Below the pieces are notes generated by a model, which was not told the DNA's origin, ran no database searches, and was given only the letters and a program-made list of their open reading frames with translations. Of a stretch of DNA of 45,195 nt, positions 22,022-32,396 are shown in pieces. A program made the translations under genes and the position numbers. The first letter of the stretch is position 1. Every line of letters begins with the position of its first letter. The DNA is taken from contig JAFGMA010000265.1 of assembly GCA_016927835.1 (NCBI GenBank), positions 1 to 45,195 of the forward strand, in the 5' to 3' direction. This DNA is from Candidatus Zhuqueibacterota bacterium. GTDB taxonomy: Bacteria > Zhuqueibacterota > Zhuqueibacteria > Thermofontimicrobiales > Sulfurfontimicrobiaceae.

Positions 22022-24346
22022 ATGACGTTCCATAAACGCATTACGACGGCATTTTTAAGTTTAAGCATTTTTATAGCTGCAATCGCTTCTGCGCAACACA
22101 TCCATCGGAAAGACTACTTGAAATATGCCAAAGAAGCCGCAGACGAATTTTGGTCCAGGTATGATGAACACATCAAAGCCTGGGCGGAAAATATCGATGT
22201 AAAAAATGTGTTCGGATACAATCCGCCGGGAAATGTGATTAACTTCGCTTATGTCAATGCCTGGCTTTTCAAGCTGACTGGCGAGAAAAAATATGCCATT
22301 CGGGCTCGAAAAAGTCTGGTGGAATACCGACAATTCAAGAAATATTATCCCGATGAATTCTGGTCAGATCTTCCCGGCTTTGAAGCAGATGTGCCACCGA
22401 TTCCTAGCTTTTTCTCGGTTCCGAATTACGTTCACGCATACCGCCTGGTGAAGGATTGCAAACATCTTTCGCAATCGGACAAAGCTGAAATCGAGAAAAT
22501 CATCGCTGAAAGTTGTGATTACCAGGTTCGATATCAGGAATGGGGCGCTATGAATCGAGGTATCTTGCGCGCAGAAATGCTGTATATTGCCGCAATAACA
22601 TTACCTGAGCACCCAAACGCCAGTACCTGGAGAATGGTCGCAGAATCGATCATCGATGATTGCTGGGGCAGATGGGAAATTGAGGATGCCACATTATATA
22701 ACGGAATATACCTGTATTCCCTGGTGAACCTGGTCGAATTTATTAATGAAAGCGAATTCTGGCAACATGCAGTGACCCGATACACTATGCAATTTTACGT
22801 GCACCAAATGGCACCGCATGGAATGCTGCCGGATTATGGCGATGCGCATCTTTATGCGAACTGGATTCGATTTCTACCGGTATTTGAAAAAGCGGCAAAG
22901 ATATATCGCGATCCGGAAATCAAATATGCCGCGAATAGATTGCTCAACAGTTTCTGGGACGCGGAAACCAGGCACAAATCCATCTGGCATGCGGCTGTCG
23001 CGATTGATTGCTATCGCTGGGCGGATGATAGTATTCAATCAAAGGAGCCAGCCGGGAAAAGCGAACTCGTACTTGATGATGTTATTGGCAAAAAGGTGGT
23101 TTTTCGAACCGGCTATCAACCGAACGACACCTATCTGATGGTTAATTATAAAGACGAGGGCATCGCCGGATTTTTATCGCGGGATTATTTACGAACCACC
23201 ATCCCGGTCGAAGAAGAAAAAATGACGCATGGGCATTCGGATGAAAATGATATTACCCTGCTGATGACGGATGGGTGCATTCTGCTCCACGATGGCGGGT
23301 ATCGTGATTACATGCCCAGCGGTGTTTACGGTGCATATCGCGCTGATTATTTTCACAATCGCGTCGTCGTCCGCGAAGACAAGCTGTTTAAAGGGCAGAA
23401 AAAAGGAGAGTATCGTTACGCCACCCGCGATCCGATTGAAATTCAGGGACAAAATGTGCTGGACTTTGTGCGCAATTCCGGGGCATACAAACCCGTCCGC
23501 ACTGAGCTCATCGATTTTTTAGTCACAGAAAATTTCGATTACAGCCGCACACGTGTGATTGATGATAAAACAAATTATCAGCACGATCGAATTGTCAATT
23601 GGGTGAAGCCGCTGAATATCTTCGTCGTATTCGATGTTGTTAAATTTTTGGAAGATAATTATTATACGACGGTCAACTTCTGGCATACACGCAAAATTCT
23701 TGCGCGAGGCGATAAATATTTTGACACGCAGTACGATTCGCTAATGTACCTGTCTTTCCCCACGCATAAATCGCTGCTAATTTATTTCCCCGAAAAGGAT
23801 CCCAACGGTTTGATGATCGGCGCAGATCTCGAACGCAGGTATTGGCAGGATGAATACGCAATCCACCAGGCGTATTCCGGATGGTATTACGACGGAAACA
23901 CAGCGGTATTCTCGACCGTTCTCGTTCCGCACGATACCACTGCGGATGTGCAAAAAATCATGGACCGAATCAGCAGGGTACAGGTAGATCGCTATCCTGC
24001 GGCAATCGGAGTGAAAATTGAAGATTCGGGTAAAACCTATTACGTGTGCTCGAAGCTGGATCGACGACTGGACATTCATCATCAAGATGCACGCCCCCAA
24101 TATAATTATGAGCAGGGCAAGATCTGCTACGATAAGTTCGAAACCGATGCGCATCAATTGTTCGCTATCCTCCATGAAGATATAATTGATTATACCGCTT
24201 TATACTGCGTTAAAGTGGCTTATAATAATCGGGTGCTTTTTGAACGTGTACCGGTCCCGTTTGGGCTTCAATTCAGCGGCGCACCGCCGAGAACCGGTGT
24301 CGCTAAAGTACGGTACTGGAAAGACAAAGTCAAACTGAATCGATGA
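22022..24346 (+). CDS. Secreted heparinase II/III-like polysaccharide lyase
   Basis: The 774-residue product has a signal peptide (about 1-24, ending ASAQ). An alpha/alpha-barrel-like N-terminal domain includes EWGAMNRGILRAEMLYIAAI (about 176-196), which resembles the substrate-groove helix of this superfamily. The beta-sandwich domain begins with THGHSDENDITLLMTDGCILLHDGGY (about 399-425), the hallmark heparinase II/III segment whose His and Asp residues take part in metal binding and catalysis. Such enzymes cleave uronic-acid polysaccharides (heparin, alginate, ulvan and others); the substrate cannot be read. It has its own promoter, follows sugar-uptake genes and precedes the GxGYxYP gene. 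Length is normal for the multidomain form. Confidence 0.8.
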   Translation: MTFHKRITTAFLSLSIFIAAIASAQHIHRKDYLKYAKEAADEFWSRYDEHIKAWAENIDVKNVFGYNPPGNVINFAYVNAWLFKLTGEKKYAIRARKSLVEYRQFKKYYPDEFWSDLPGFEADVPPIPSFFSVPNYVHAYRLVKDCKHLSQSDKAEIEKIIAESCDYQVRYQEWGAMNRGILRAEMLYIAAITLPEHPNASTWRMVAESIIDDCWGRWEIEDATLYNGIYLYSLVNLVEFINESEFWQHAVTRYTMQFYVHQMAPHGMLPDYGDAHLYANWIRFLPVFEKAAKIYRDPEIKYAANRLLNSFWDAETRHKSIWHAAVAIDCYRWADDSIQSKEPAGKSELVLDDVIGKKVVFRTGYQPNDTYLMVNYKDEGIAGFLSRDYLRTTIPVEEEKMTHGHSDENDITLLMTDGCILLHDGGYRDYMPSGVYGAYRADYFHNRVVVREDKLFKGQKKGEYRYATRDPIEIQGQNVLDFVRNSGAYKPVRTELIDFLVTENFDYSRTRVIDDKTNYQHDRIVNWVKPLNIFVVFDVVKFLEDNYYTTVNFWHTRKILARGDKYFDTQYDSLMYLSFPTHKSLLIYFPEKDPNGLMIGADLERRYWQDEYAIHQAYSGWYYDGNTAVFSTVLVPHDTTADVQKIMDRISRVQVDRYPAAIGVKIEDSGKTYYVCSKLDRRLDIHHQDARPQYNYEQGKICYDKFETDAHQLFAILHEDIIDYTALYCVKVAYNNRVLFERVPVPFGLQFSGAPPRTGVAKVRYWKDKVKLNR

Positions 24347-24762
24347 TTGCTTCAAATGATGTCAGGCAGTTTCCGGAATTATAACCGCTTTTCGAGTGTA
24401 TCGGGAATGGCAAGGAGGATTTTCGGATAGGTTCCTAAAACATGCGGAACTCACATTTGCCAGCTCCAATTAATTCACTGTAACGGATTTTCAGACAGGC
24501 ACTTGTGCCAAAAGATAGATGACTCTGTTGAAAATGCAGCCTCAGGTTCAGGACTCAGTTTCAAAAGCCCGGCTAGTTTCCCCAAATATGCGCTCGTTGC
24601 CTGGAGTCGTTAATATCATAAATCTTACGAATGGAATGAGGCGGAAGATAGAAAAGGTTGCTAAATCCCTCAGGCATTCATCCGTATTCTTTCCGCCTCG
24701 GGCAGCACGCACATGAAATTCTAATTTTTACTCACGTTCAATTTCCACCAAAGGAGATCGCT
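24347..24762. other. Intergenic region before the GxGYxYP gene
   Basis: The 416 bases hold no convincing gene. A 9-bp inverted repeat, GAGGCGGAA (24639-24647) and TTCCGCCTC (24692-24700), lies in the likely 5' leader 62 bases before the ATG at 24763 and may fold in the transcript. AAGGAG (24751-24756) is the ribosome binding site. No promoter is clear. Confidence 0.5.
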
Positions 24763-26829
24763 ATGTCCACGCAATCAAACATTTTAGTGTACCTGCTTTT
24801 ACTATTACCGCTTTTCATGGTATCCGCTGCGGACAGGCATGATTTCAATGGAAAATGGTGCCTCATCGAGGAGCCAAGCACGGAAATAGATTTGTATAAC
24901 AGGCTTTCTCTGGAATTTAAACTGCAAAACGACTCAATCCGGTTGATACAAAAATGGGGTGGCGGTAGAAGTTACAGCGATACCCTGAACCTCAAACCTG
25001 ATGGCAAAATTCAAACAATTCCCGTAGTCAACAGGGTATTCCCTACCAATGTATTTATGGGTGTATCGATGCCTGTTGGCGCCTACCGGAACATTAAAGC
25101 CAGTTGGCATGCAGCGGGCAGCGTGTTGGTTGTTGAGGAAACTTATCGCATCCGGGCTTCTCAGGGAATGACGTTGATTTCAGCAACGCACAAATACACG
25201 CTATCGCAGGACCGGGAAATTATCACGTACGAGATTGTACGCAATACCCGCAAATCCGAGATACCGATCAAATATATGCTGAAAAAAGAAGACACCCGAC
25301 AAGCGTATGTCATGCGGCTCGAAGACAACTGGAATATCGATGAAAAGCTTCCCGAACAGGCATTTTTAATCAGTCTGCAGGGATTGGCAAACGCGGACGG
25401 TCCCAATCTATATTTTATTTATCCTGAAAAATGGGATTTTCGGTTCACGGAACCGGTATTCAATTTTTTGAAAAATGAGCGTTATTATACATTTACTGCA
25501 TTGAATTCCGCTGAACAGGCATTGAAAACATTTTTGCCCGGTGTCAAAGGATACGTTGTATGGGATACTTCGGTGCGAACGTCTTTGATTGTGGCGTTTA
25601 CGGTTGCCGGATTGGAAAAAGCCGTAGTAGTTGATGAAGCTTTGATCCCGATGGTCGAAAAATGCGGTCTGAAACCGGTCGAGGATTTTCGCGGAGCATT
25701 TTCCGGTCAAACAGATGTTGAAATTTATCGTCAGGCAGTCGAGCGCTATTGGGATCGATGCAGCAAGGAGTACATTGTGTGGATGGGCGGCGAGCACGGA
25801 AACATCATGAAACCGGGAGTCGCCGATTGGGGAATTCATAAACAGGCATTTTTCAACGATCTCTCAACCAAAGAATCCGATACGGAGGAATACGCGCTGG
25901 CGAAGAAGCTGCTCTCTGAAATGAAACCCATGTCCTTTGTTTTTGGGTGGCATTCTTATAAAAAAGATAAGGAGCGCGACCATGTCAAGCTGACATCAAG
26001 TTTTGCGCTGCGTGTGGAAGGCTTGCACACGCTTCCCAATATGAGTTTCAGCAGCCAGATTGCGCCGTCGCCTGGATTTCAATTCAAAAACAATCACAAT
26101 ATTAAGCCTGGTGAAACATATAATCCCGGGAAAAAAGTGTATATCGCATGCATTCAAACCGATTGCCTGGGATTGGGCGCGTGGACCCGACCCGGACGTG
26201 GCGAAATCCCGTATGCCTGGGAAGTGACCATGAATTGGGTCTGGCTGGCACCGGCGATGATGGAGTTTTTCTATTCACAGGCAACACCCAATGATTATTT
26301 CATCGGTTCGCTATCAGGTCCCGGCTACATGTATCCGAAAGCTGTTCCGCCCGAATATCTCCCGAAGCTAATCGAAATAGCCCGGCAATTGATGCAGCAG
26401 CTCGATCTCAACGTGTTTGAAATTATGGATTATTCAGAAGGTGCGACGGTTGAAGGCAATACGGAATTGACTCGAAACGTTGTCGATGCCTACTATAAAG
26501 CGATGCCCGATGCAATCGGTTTTGTCAATGGATACGCGCCGGCATTTACGTTCACCTCCCGCGATGGGCGCCCGCTAATTTCCTATGACTACTACCTTTC
26601 CCAAACTCGCCCCGAGGCAGATGCGGTGGCAGACTTGCGGGAACTTGCCCATATCAATGCAAAACGCCCGTATTTCTTGCTGATGCACGTTCGGCAATGG
26701 AGCGACATCACCCGCGTGAAAGCCATCCTCGACCAATTGGGACCTGATTTCGAACTTGTCCCGCTGGACGTCTTCATCAAAATGGCAGGATCAAATCCCA
26801 CTTTCGAGGAACGCTTTCTGGAAGAATGA
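24763..26829 (+). CDS. Secreted GxGYxYP-family putative glycoside hydrolase
   Basis: From ATG 24763 (preceded by AAGGAG) the 688-residue product has a signal peptide (about 1-23, ending FMVSAA). An N-terminal region of about 150 residues reads like a lipocalin- or beta-sandwich-type domain (DFNGKWCLIEEPSTEI). It is followed by the family body. SGPGYMYP (about 519-526) matches the defining GxGYxYP motif, and conserved stretches such as FGWHSY and NMSFSS occur before it. The family is found with carbohydrate-degradation genes; its catalytic activity is not established. The open frame extends to 24658 but without a signal sequence at its start, so I use 24763. It is likely to act on the same polysaccharide as the lyase upstream. 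Confidence 0.82.
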   Translation: MSTQSNILVYLLLLLPLFMVSAADRHDFNGKWCLIEEPSTEIDLYNRLSLEFKLQNDSIRLIQKWGGGRSYSDTLNLKPDGKIQTIPVVNRVFPTNVFMGVSMPVGAYRNIKASWHAAGSVLVVEETYRIRASQGMTLISATHKYTLSQDREIITYEIVRNTRKSEIPIKYMLKKEDTRQAYVMRLEDNWNIDEKLPEQAFLISLQGLANADGPNLYFIYPEKWDFRFTEPVFNFLKNERYYTFTALNSAEQALKTFLPGVKGYVVWDTSVRTSLIVAFTVAGLEKAVVVDEALIPMVEKCGLKPVEDFRGAFSGQTDVEIYRQAVERYWDRCSKEYIVWMGGEHGNIMKPGVADWGIHKQAFFNDLSTKESDTEEYALAKKLLSEMKPMSFVFGWHSYKKDKERDHVKLTSSFALRVEGLHTLPNMSFSSQIAPSPGFQFKNNHNIKPGETYNPGKKVYIACIQTDCLGLGAWTRPGRGEIPYAWEVTMNWVWLAPAMMEFFYSQATPNDYFIGSLSGPGYMYPKAVPPEYLPKLIEIARQLMQQLDLNVFEIMDYSEGATVEGNTELTRNVVDAYYKAMPDAIGFVNGYAPAFTFTSRDGRPLISYDYYLSQTRPEADAVADLRELAHINAKRPYFLLMHVRQWSDITRVKAILDQLGPDFELVPLDVFIKMAGSNPTFEERFLEE

Positions 26830-27260
26830 ATAAACAGAGCTGCCAGTCTTTTGAAGATAGGATCATTTTCAGCAATCGTTCAGCCCCCTTTTGATTACAC
26901 CTTAAAAGATGATTTGCGATTTTAAACCTTAGCGAAGCGCATCTCCTTAATTCCTATTCTGAAATCATAAATAAACGGGGGTGAGCTATTACTATTTTCA
27001 TAACACGCGCAACTGTGTAAAAAAAGACATGGTTTGTAAACAAATGTATAATAACTGTAACCGAAAGTTTACAATATCTGCCAAACCCAATTTAGTGCAT
27101 CTCGCTTTAAATTCATAAGTCCTTATAAATAAATAGATAATAAATCAGGGATATTGGTCGTGAAATGATGCAATCTGGTCTAAAATTTGTTACATTCTAA
27201 TCATTTGTAATGCTGGTCAACACGCCATAGCGCTGCCCACCTTGATATCATCCGGCATAA
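26830..27260. other. AT-rich intergenic region before the sensor kinase
   Basis: The 431 bases have no convincing gene. TTGTAAAC (27034-27041) and its complement GTTTACAA (27067-27074) form an 8-bp inverted repeat that may be a binding site. A sequence loosely like a sigma-54 promoter with GG-N10-GT (TGGTCTAAAATTTGT, 27176-27190) lies 70 bases before the ATG at 27261. Confidence 0.45.
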
Positions 27261-30200
27261 ATGACTAAAAAATCATACATTTTTATGAAGCGAATATTGC
27301 CTGCAAAAATAGGGCGCAAATGCGGCTGTAGCTGCATGTTTCCCATTTTATTGCTACTGGTAGTCGTTATCAGCCCGCTTAATGTTGCCACAGCAAATCC
27401 CGACAGCCTGCAATGGATTCTAGAGCCATTTCCTCCGGATGAAACCGTCACCTTAATTCGCACGTTTCATGATACGCTAACTTGGGTTATCACGGATAGA
27501 TATAATTTGTATCGAAAAGTTGGTGAAAGCTGGCAGCCTGAGCCACTAATTCCCGGTGAGAAAAAAAGGACGATTTTTGCGTTGGCTGAAAACGATGTCT
27601 GGTTGGCTGTCCGCTTGAATTCGATTCAAAGAGAGTGCCTGAAACACTTCGATGGCGAAAAATGGCGCATTATTCTGACACCAAACACTGTCCCCATAAT
27701 TGACCTGTTTTTCCTGAATCCGAACGATGGTTGGGCAGTATGCGAATGGGGCGAGATTATGCATTACGATGGGAATCGCTGGGAACGGGTTCGAAGTCCC
27801 ACTAATTATCACCTCACTCATATTCAAATGGCATCACCGAATCGTGGCTGGATTTGCGGCGAGAGCCGGGGCAAAGGCATCATTCTGGAATATCGGAACC
27901 GGCGCTGGCACACAATTTATCACCAGGAAGACGGTGAAGCTCGAAGGCTGGTGGTCAGGAATGATTCTCTTGCCTGGTTTGCAATAAGACTGGATTACTT
28001 CGATATCTTTGAAATACACGGGAAAAGACTTCGCAAACTCCCTCTGCCGTTTCCTGTCGATCGTAAACGCGGGGCGAAGATTTTTCATAAGATGATTGAC
28101 CTGGACGGGGATCCGGGACTAATTTCCAGAGATGGCAGGTATTTCCGCTATCGAAATGAAAAGTGGCTGCCGGTCGCTTTACACGAACTAACAGGCTCTC
28201 ATCAATGGCACGTATTCAACGGGAAACTCCAGCGCCTGCGGGTGACTGAAGATTCGAAAAAAAACCATCCGAATGTATCCTTCGGATTTATTACTCAGGA
28301 AATTCCGGGCAGCGGATACGAATGCGGTGTAGCAGTCGGCGATATAAACAGCGATGGCTATCTTGATGTATACGTGGTGGCACACAATGGGATCAATCAT
28401 TTAATCAGCGGCAGTTCTTCCGCTGAAAATCCATTCATCCTGGGGAGCACAGCCGCCGCTGAAATTGCCGGAATCGCCGGAAAAATAAAACAAACTGATG
28501 ATACGCAAAACGCTTCAATATTTGATGCCGGGGTTTCACTGGCTGATATTGAAAATGACGGTGACCTGGATTTGTACGTTTGCAGCCTGTACCGGTTCAA
28601 TCTGCTGTATGTAAACGACGGCTCCGGAAGATTCACTGAGATGGCTCAATATTCGGGGGTTGCCGGAGAGGCAATGGCATTTTCTGAACTCGGCATCTGG
28701 GGCGACCTCAATAATGATGGCTACCTCGATTTATTCGTCGCCAATCAACTGAAATCCGATGTGTTTTATTTGAACGATGGTACCGGCAGATTCATAGATT
28801 TTACGCGGGAAGCCGGATTAGAAAGCCAATGGGGGCAGCTCTCGCCGGTGTTTGCAGATATTGATGACGATAATGATCTGGATTTATTTATCCCGCATCA
28901 GCACGGCAGATTGCGGCTGATGCAAAACCAGGGTGTTTTCCCACAATCAAAATGTCCACGATTCATTGATATCACGACGGCTGCAGGATTGGATACATCG
29001 CTGGTTGCCAGCATTCAGTGCGGAGCTTTTGCGGACATCGACAATGACGGAGACCTCGATCTTTTCATCAGCATTTATTTATTGCCGGATAGATTATATC
29101 TGAATAATGGAAAAGGATATTTCACTGATATCTCCGGAGAAGCTGGATTTATCGACAGCACCAAAAGCAAAGGTGCCATCTTCTTTGATGCAGACAATGA
29201 CGGATTCCAGGATCTATTCGTAGGTCATGACGGTCCGCACCGATTTTATCATAACCAGGGCGATGGAACATTCAAGGAAATGACGAAAGAGATGGGTTTG
29301 ACCGGCGAAGGCAGCACCGCAGGGATTGCCACCGGCGATTTTAGTCAACCCATTGGCGGATATAACACCGAAGGAGCCCTGGATTTATATGTGGCGAATT
29401 CGCAGGGACCAAGCAGCATTTATTATAACACCTGTATCAAAAATTCGTATCTCAAATTCAAGCTCAGGGGAACGATCAGTAATATCGATGCCATTGGTGC
29501 GAAGATATATTTATACGATGCCGGTCATGCAGGAGAGAGGGCATTCCTCCGCGGGATGCGCCAAGTGCAGGCAGGAAGCGGGTACTGCTCAATGAGTTCG
29601 ACCGTCGTTCACTTTGGCACAAAATCGAATCGAACGTACGACGTGTGCTGCGTTTTCCCCAGCGGGATCGAAGTGATCCGAAAAAATCTCGCTCCCGGTC
29701 AAACAATTCAAATCGATGAACAAACCGGCTTGGCAAAAATAGTATCTGAATCAACGCGCTGGAGCATCCGAAATTTGAAAGAACCAACCAATCGCCGCGA
29801 AGCCGGATTATGTATCCTGATATTGGGTATCATTTGGTTGGCACTGCGCTATTGCCGTAAAAAAAAATGGGGAAACCGTATATCGCGCGCCACCCTCATC
29901 GTGCTTCCGGTGCTCATCTGCGGTCTGATAAAAACGCTGGTACCACATTCGCAGTTCTGGCTATATGATGGGCTTTCCAGCGGCTTGAGTCTATTAGCGA
30001 TTGGCTTTGGCGTATGGATAAATTACGCAGCAACCCAAAAGGTGAGCCGCGATGAAAGACTCGATGAATTACTCATCGCCTGTCGCGCGTTTGAACACAG
30101 CCAGTGGCATGCCAGCTTTTTCAATCAACTGGGGCTGCTTTTCAATAACATTCAGCCAAATCAAAAAGTGGGGGACGACATTCAACAACTCATGCTCGAA

Positions 30201-30917
30201 ACGATCGGAAATTTTTACCAGTTCATTTTCCCGCAGGTCCAGCGGATCGAACTGCTGGCACGGCAGCTTTTTGATCATCGAGCACCGAGTGACAGGCTAA
30301 AAGCGACAACTCTCGAGCTTTCGCGCAATCTGGATGAATCAAAAGTCCGGATCGCAATGGATGGGTCACTCACAGTTCCGCTTTTGAGGAGCACGCCAGA
30401 GCTTATCAGTCGAATTCAAACCAGCCTGCGCAGAATCAGCGATCTTGTCGATGATGAATTTTCCACCCCATTGCTTAAAGTTCTCAATAAACTCATACAA
30501 AGTTCAGTTCGAAAGGATGTTGCTATTGAATTTCAGAACCAGGTTCATGAGGATGAGATCAATATTCGCATCCGTTTGCCGGAATTGCTGTTTGTTCTTG
30601 AAAATCTTCTTTCAAACGCATTTCGAGCCATGTCGGCAAGCCATACAAAACGCATAATTGTAAGGCTCGAAAAAAAGGACGGCTATGTGCTCCTGCATCT
30701 CCGGGATACAGGATGTGGCATCCCTGAAGCTGCCCAAAGCCGCCTGTTTGAAAATGGCTTTACTTCAAAATCTTCTGGCAGGGGGGGCTTTGGATTGTAT
30801 CATAGCAGAGTTCTGCTAAAAAAATATGGCGGCGATATTTATCTCGATAAAAGCGTATCGGGAAAAGGCACCGAATTTTGCATCCGATTCCGTGTGACTC
30901 CGGGCAAGGATTTGTGA
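27261..30917 (+). CDS. Sensor histidine kinase with beta-propeller, FG-GAP/VCBS and ASPIC/UnbV ectodomain
   Basis: The 1218-residue protein begins with a signal/anchor helix (about 24-45). A propeller-like region (50-330) with W-rich repeats follows. Then come seven FG-GAP/VCBS repeats (about 350-720) with calcium-loop motifs such as DINSDGYLDVY, DIDNDGDLDLF and DADNDGFQDLF, and an ASPIC/UnbV (CRTAC1-type) domain (about 735-825). Two or three membrane helices lie at about 846-925. The cytoplasmic part has a possible phospho-accepting histidine (AFEHSQW, about His 946) and an intact ATPase domain: N-box LENLLSNAFRAM (about 1113-1124), G1 DTGCGI and G2 GRGGFGL. It is followed by an NtrC-type regulator, its probable partner. 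No strong ribosome binding site precedes ATG 27261; ATG 27285 is possible. The ligand is unknown. Confidence 0.85.
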   Translation: MTKKSYIFMKRILPAKIGRKCGCSCMFPILLLLVVVISPLNVATANPDSLQWILEPFPPDETVTLIRTFHDTLTWVITDRYNLYRKVGESWQPEPLIPGEKKRTIFALAENDVWLAVRLNSIQRECLKHFDGEKWRIILTPNTVPIIDLFFLNPNDGWAVCEWGEIMHYDGNRWERVRSPTNYHLTHIQMASPNRGWICGESRGKGIILEYRNRRWHTIYHQEDGEARRLVVRNDSLAWFAIRLDYFDIFEIHGKRLRKLPLPFPVDRKRGAKIFHKMIDLDGDPGLISRDGRYFRYRNEKWLPVALHELTGSHQWHVFNGKLQRLRVTEDSKKNHPNVSFGFITQEIPGSGYECGVAVGDINSDGYLDVYVVAHNGINHLISGSSSAENPFILGSTAAAEIAGIAGKIKQTDDTQNASIFDAGVSLADIENDGDLDLYVCSLYRFNLLYVNDGSGRFTEMAQYSGVAGEAMAFSELGIWGDLNNDGYLDLFVANQLKSDVFYLNDGTGRFIDFTREAGLESQWGQLSPVFADIDDDNDLDLFIPHQHGRLRLMQNQGVFPQSKCPRFIDITTAAGLDTSLVASIQCGAFADIDNDGDLDLFISIYLLPDRLYLNNGKGYFTDISGEAGFIDSTKSKGAIFFDADNDGFQDLFVGHDGPHRFYHNQGDGTFKEMTKEMGLTGEGSTAGIATGDFSQPIGGYNTEGALDLYVANSQGPSSIYYNTCIKNSYLKFKLRGTISNIDAIGAKIYLYDAGHAGERAFLRGMRQVQAGSGYCSMSSTVVHFGTKSNRTYDVCCVFPSGIEVIRKNLAPGQTIQIDEQTGLAKIVSESTRWSIRNLKEPTNRREAGLCILILGIIWLALRYCRKKKWGNRISRATLIVLPVLICGLIKTLVPHSQFWLYDGLSSGLSLLAIGFGVWINYAATQKVSRDERLDELLIACRAFEHSQWHASFFNQLGLLFNNIQPNQKVGDDIQQLMLETIGNFYQFIFPQVQRIELLARQLFDHRAPSDRLKATTLELSRNLDESKVRIAMDGSLTVPLLRSTPELISRIQTSLRRISDLVDDEFSTPLLKVLNKLIQSSVRKDVAIEFQNQVHEDEINIRIRLPELLFVLENLLSNAFRAMSASHTKRIIVRLEKKDGYVLLHLRDTGCGIPEAAQSRLFENGFTSKSSGRGGFGLYHSRVLLKKYGGDIYLDKSVSGKGTEFCIRFRVTPGKDL

Positions 30918-31040
30918 AAAATGATGCAACTGCTCAGGTTCCGGCTTCAGAGGTTCTGGGTTAATTAGAAATGAAAAATACACAATCAAATTCGTTATTT
31001 AGCGACTCATAGCATTCACAACTTTTAGCGAGCGTTGATA

Positions 31041-32396
31041 ATGAGAAAACTAAATGCACTCCTGATCGATGATGATCCTCAATTCTGCAAAACGTTCAAG
31101 CTGCTTTCAAAGCACTTATTCGACTTGACCCTGGCTCATTCCAGCAAGGACGGATTCAGCGCATTGAAACGGGAAACCACCGATGTTGTTTTGCTCGATT
31201 ATAAACTCAACGAGGAGAAAACCGGTCTCGATGTGCTAAAAGAAATCCGGGCAACCTATCCGGATTTGCCGGTCATCATGATAACTGAGCATGGTGAAAT
31301 TGATCTGGCAGTGGAAGCCATGCGGTTGGGCGCGGTCGATTTTACCACTAAATCGCCGAACATACAATCAATTCGCCTGAGGATTGAGCATCAATTGAAG
31401 CAGATCAACTGGAAAGTGCTCTGTCAATCCAAAGATGACCAGCTTTACGGACCGCTGATTTTTAAAAGCCGGGCGATGGAGGAAATTATCAGCATGTTAA
31501 ATCAAATTGCCGGCACCGAGTTCCCGGTTCTAATTCAGGGCGAAACAGGTACCGGCAAGGGCATGCTGGCGCGCGAAATCCACCGCCGCAGTCCCCGCAA
31601 AGATAATCCATTCGTGGCAATAAACTGCAGCAATCTGCCTCCGAATTTGTTTGAGAGCGAGTTGTTCGGCTATGTCAAAGGCGCGTTCACCGGGGCAGTT
31701 CAGTCTAAAAAAGGCAAGCTCGAACTCGCCGATGGTGGCACAATTTTCCTGGATGAGATCGGGGCACTCAATATCGAATCGCAGGCAAAAATACTTACCA
31801 CAATCGAAGACAAATTTTTTATGCGACTCGGTGCAGAGCAGCAGCGGAGCGTTGATGTGCGCGTGATTTCAGCAACCAACCTGTCCCTTGAAGAAGCCAT
31901 TCAAAATAAAACCTTCCGTGAAGATCTGTATTATCGGCTGAATGTCGTGCCGCTAAAGCTGCCGCCGCTGCGAGAGCGTCGCGATGATATAATTCCGCTG
32001 GCAGAATATTTTTTGGCTAACATCAGCACATCAGACTGCAAACAACTGTCAGAAACTGCCAGGCAGACGCTGTTAAAATATGACTGGAAAGGCAATGTGC
32101 GCGAATTGAAAAGCGCTATTCAACGGTCCACCCTGTTTAATTCCGGGGATGTGCTCGATAAAATCTTCCTGGACAATAGCCTGGCATCATCCAAACCTGA
32201 CCGGGACTGGGAGCAGCTTTATACGATGCCTTATGAAAGCGCCAAACACAAGCTAATTGCCGATTTCCAGAAGTCCTATTTTGAGCGCCTGCTACGCGAG
32301 CTTAGCGGTAATATCTCGGCTGCTGCAAATGCCGCCGGCATAAACCGCGCAACGTTGCACAGGCTACTAAATGAACTGGGCTTACGCACCGAATAA
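31041..32396 (+). CDS. NtrC-type sigma-54-dependent response regulator
   Basis: The 451-residue protein has a receiver domain with acidic pocket IDDD (9-12), phospho-acceptor Asp 53 (VVLLDYK) and Lys 104. An AAA+ domain follows with Walker A GETGTGKG (167-174), the sigma-54-contacting loop GAFTGA (214-219), Walker B GTIFLDEIG (about 233-241) and the arginine-finger region. A Fis-type helix-turn-helix (about 405-448, SGNISAAANAAGINRATLHRLL) ends the protein. I use ATG 31041; an in-frame TTG lies two codons upstream. It is probably phosphorylated by the kinase encoded 120 bases upstream and activates sigma-54 promoters; targets are unknown. All motifs appear intact. Confidence 0.92.
   Translation: MRKLNALLIDDDPQFCKTFKLLSKHLFDLTLAHSSKDGFSALKRETTDVVLLDYKLNEEKTGLDVLKEIRATYPDLPVIMITEHGEIDLAVEAMRLGAVDFTTKSPNIQSIRLRIEHQLKQINWKVLCQSKDDQLYGPLIFKSRAMEEIISMLNQIAGTEFPVLIQGETGTGKGMLAREIHRRSPRKDNPFVAINCSNLPPNLFESELFGYVKGAFTGAVQSKKGKLELADGGTIFLDEIGALNIESQAKILTTIEDKFFMRLGAEQQRSVDVRVISATNLSLEEAIQNKTFREDLYYRLNVVPLKLPPLRERRDDIIPLAEYFLANISTSDCKQLSETARQTLLKYDWKGNVRELKSAIQRSTLFNSGDVLDKIFLDNSLASSKPDRDWEQLYTMPYESAKHKLIADFQKSYFERLLRELSGNISAAANAAGINRATLHRLLNELGLRTE

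Noticed and set aside
24519..24716. Open frame before the GxGYxYP gene
   Set aside because: No ribosome binding site or family resemblance; most likely leader sequence.
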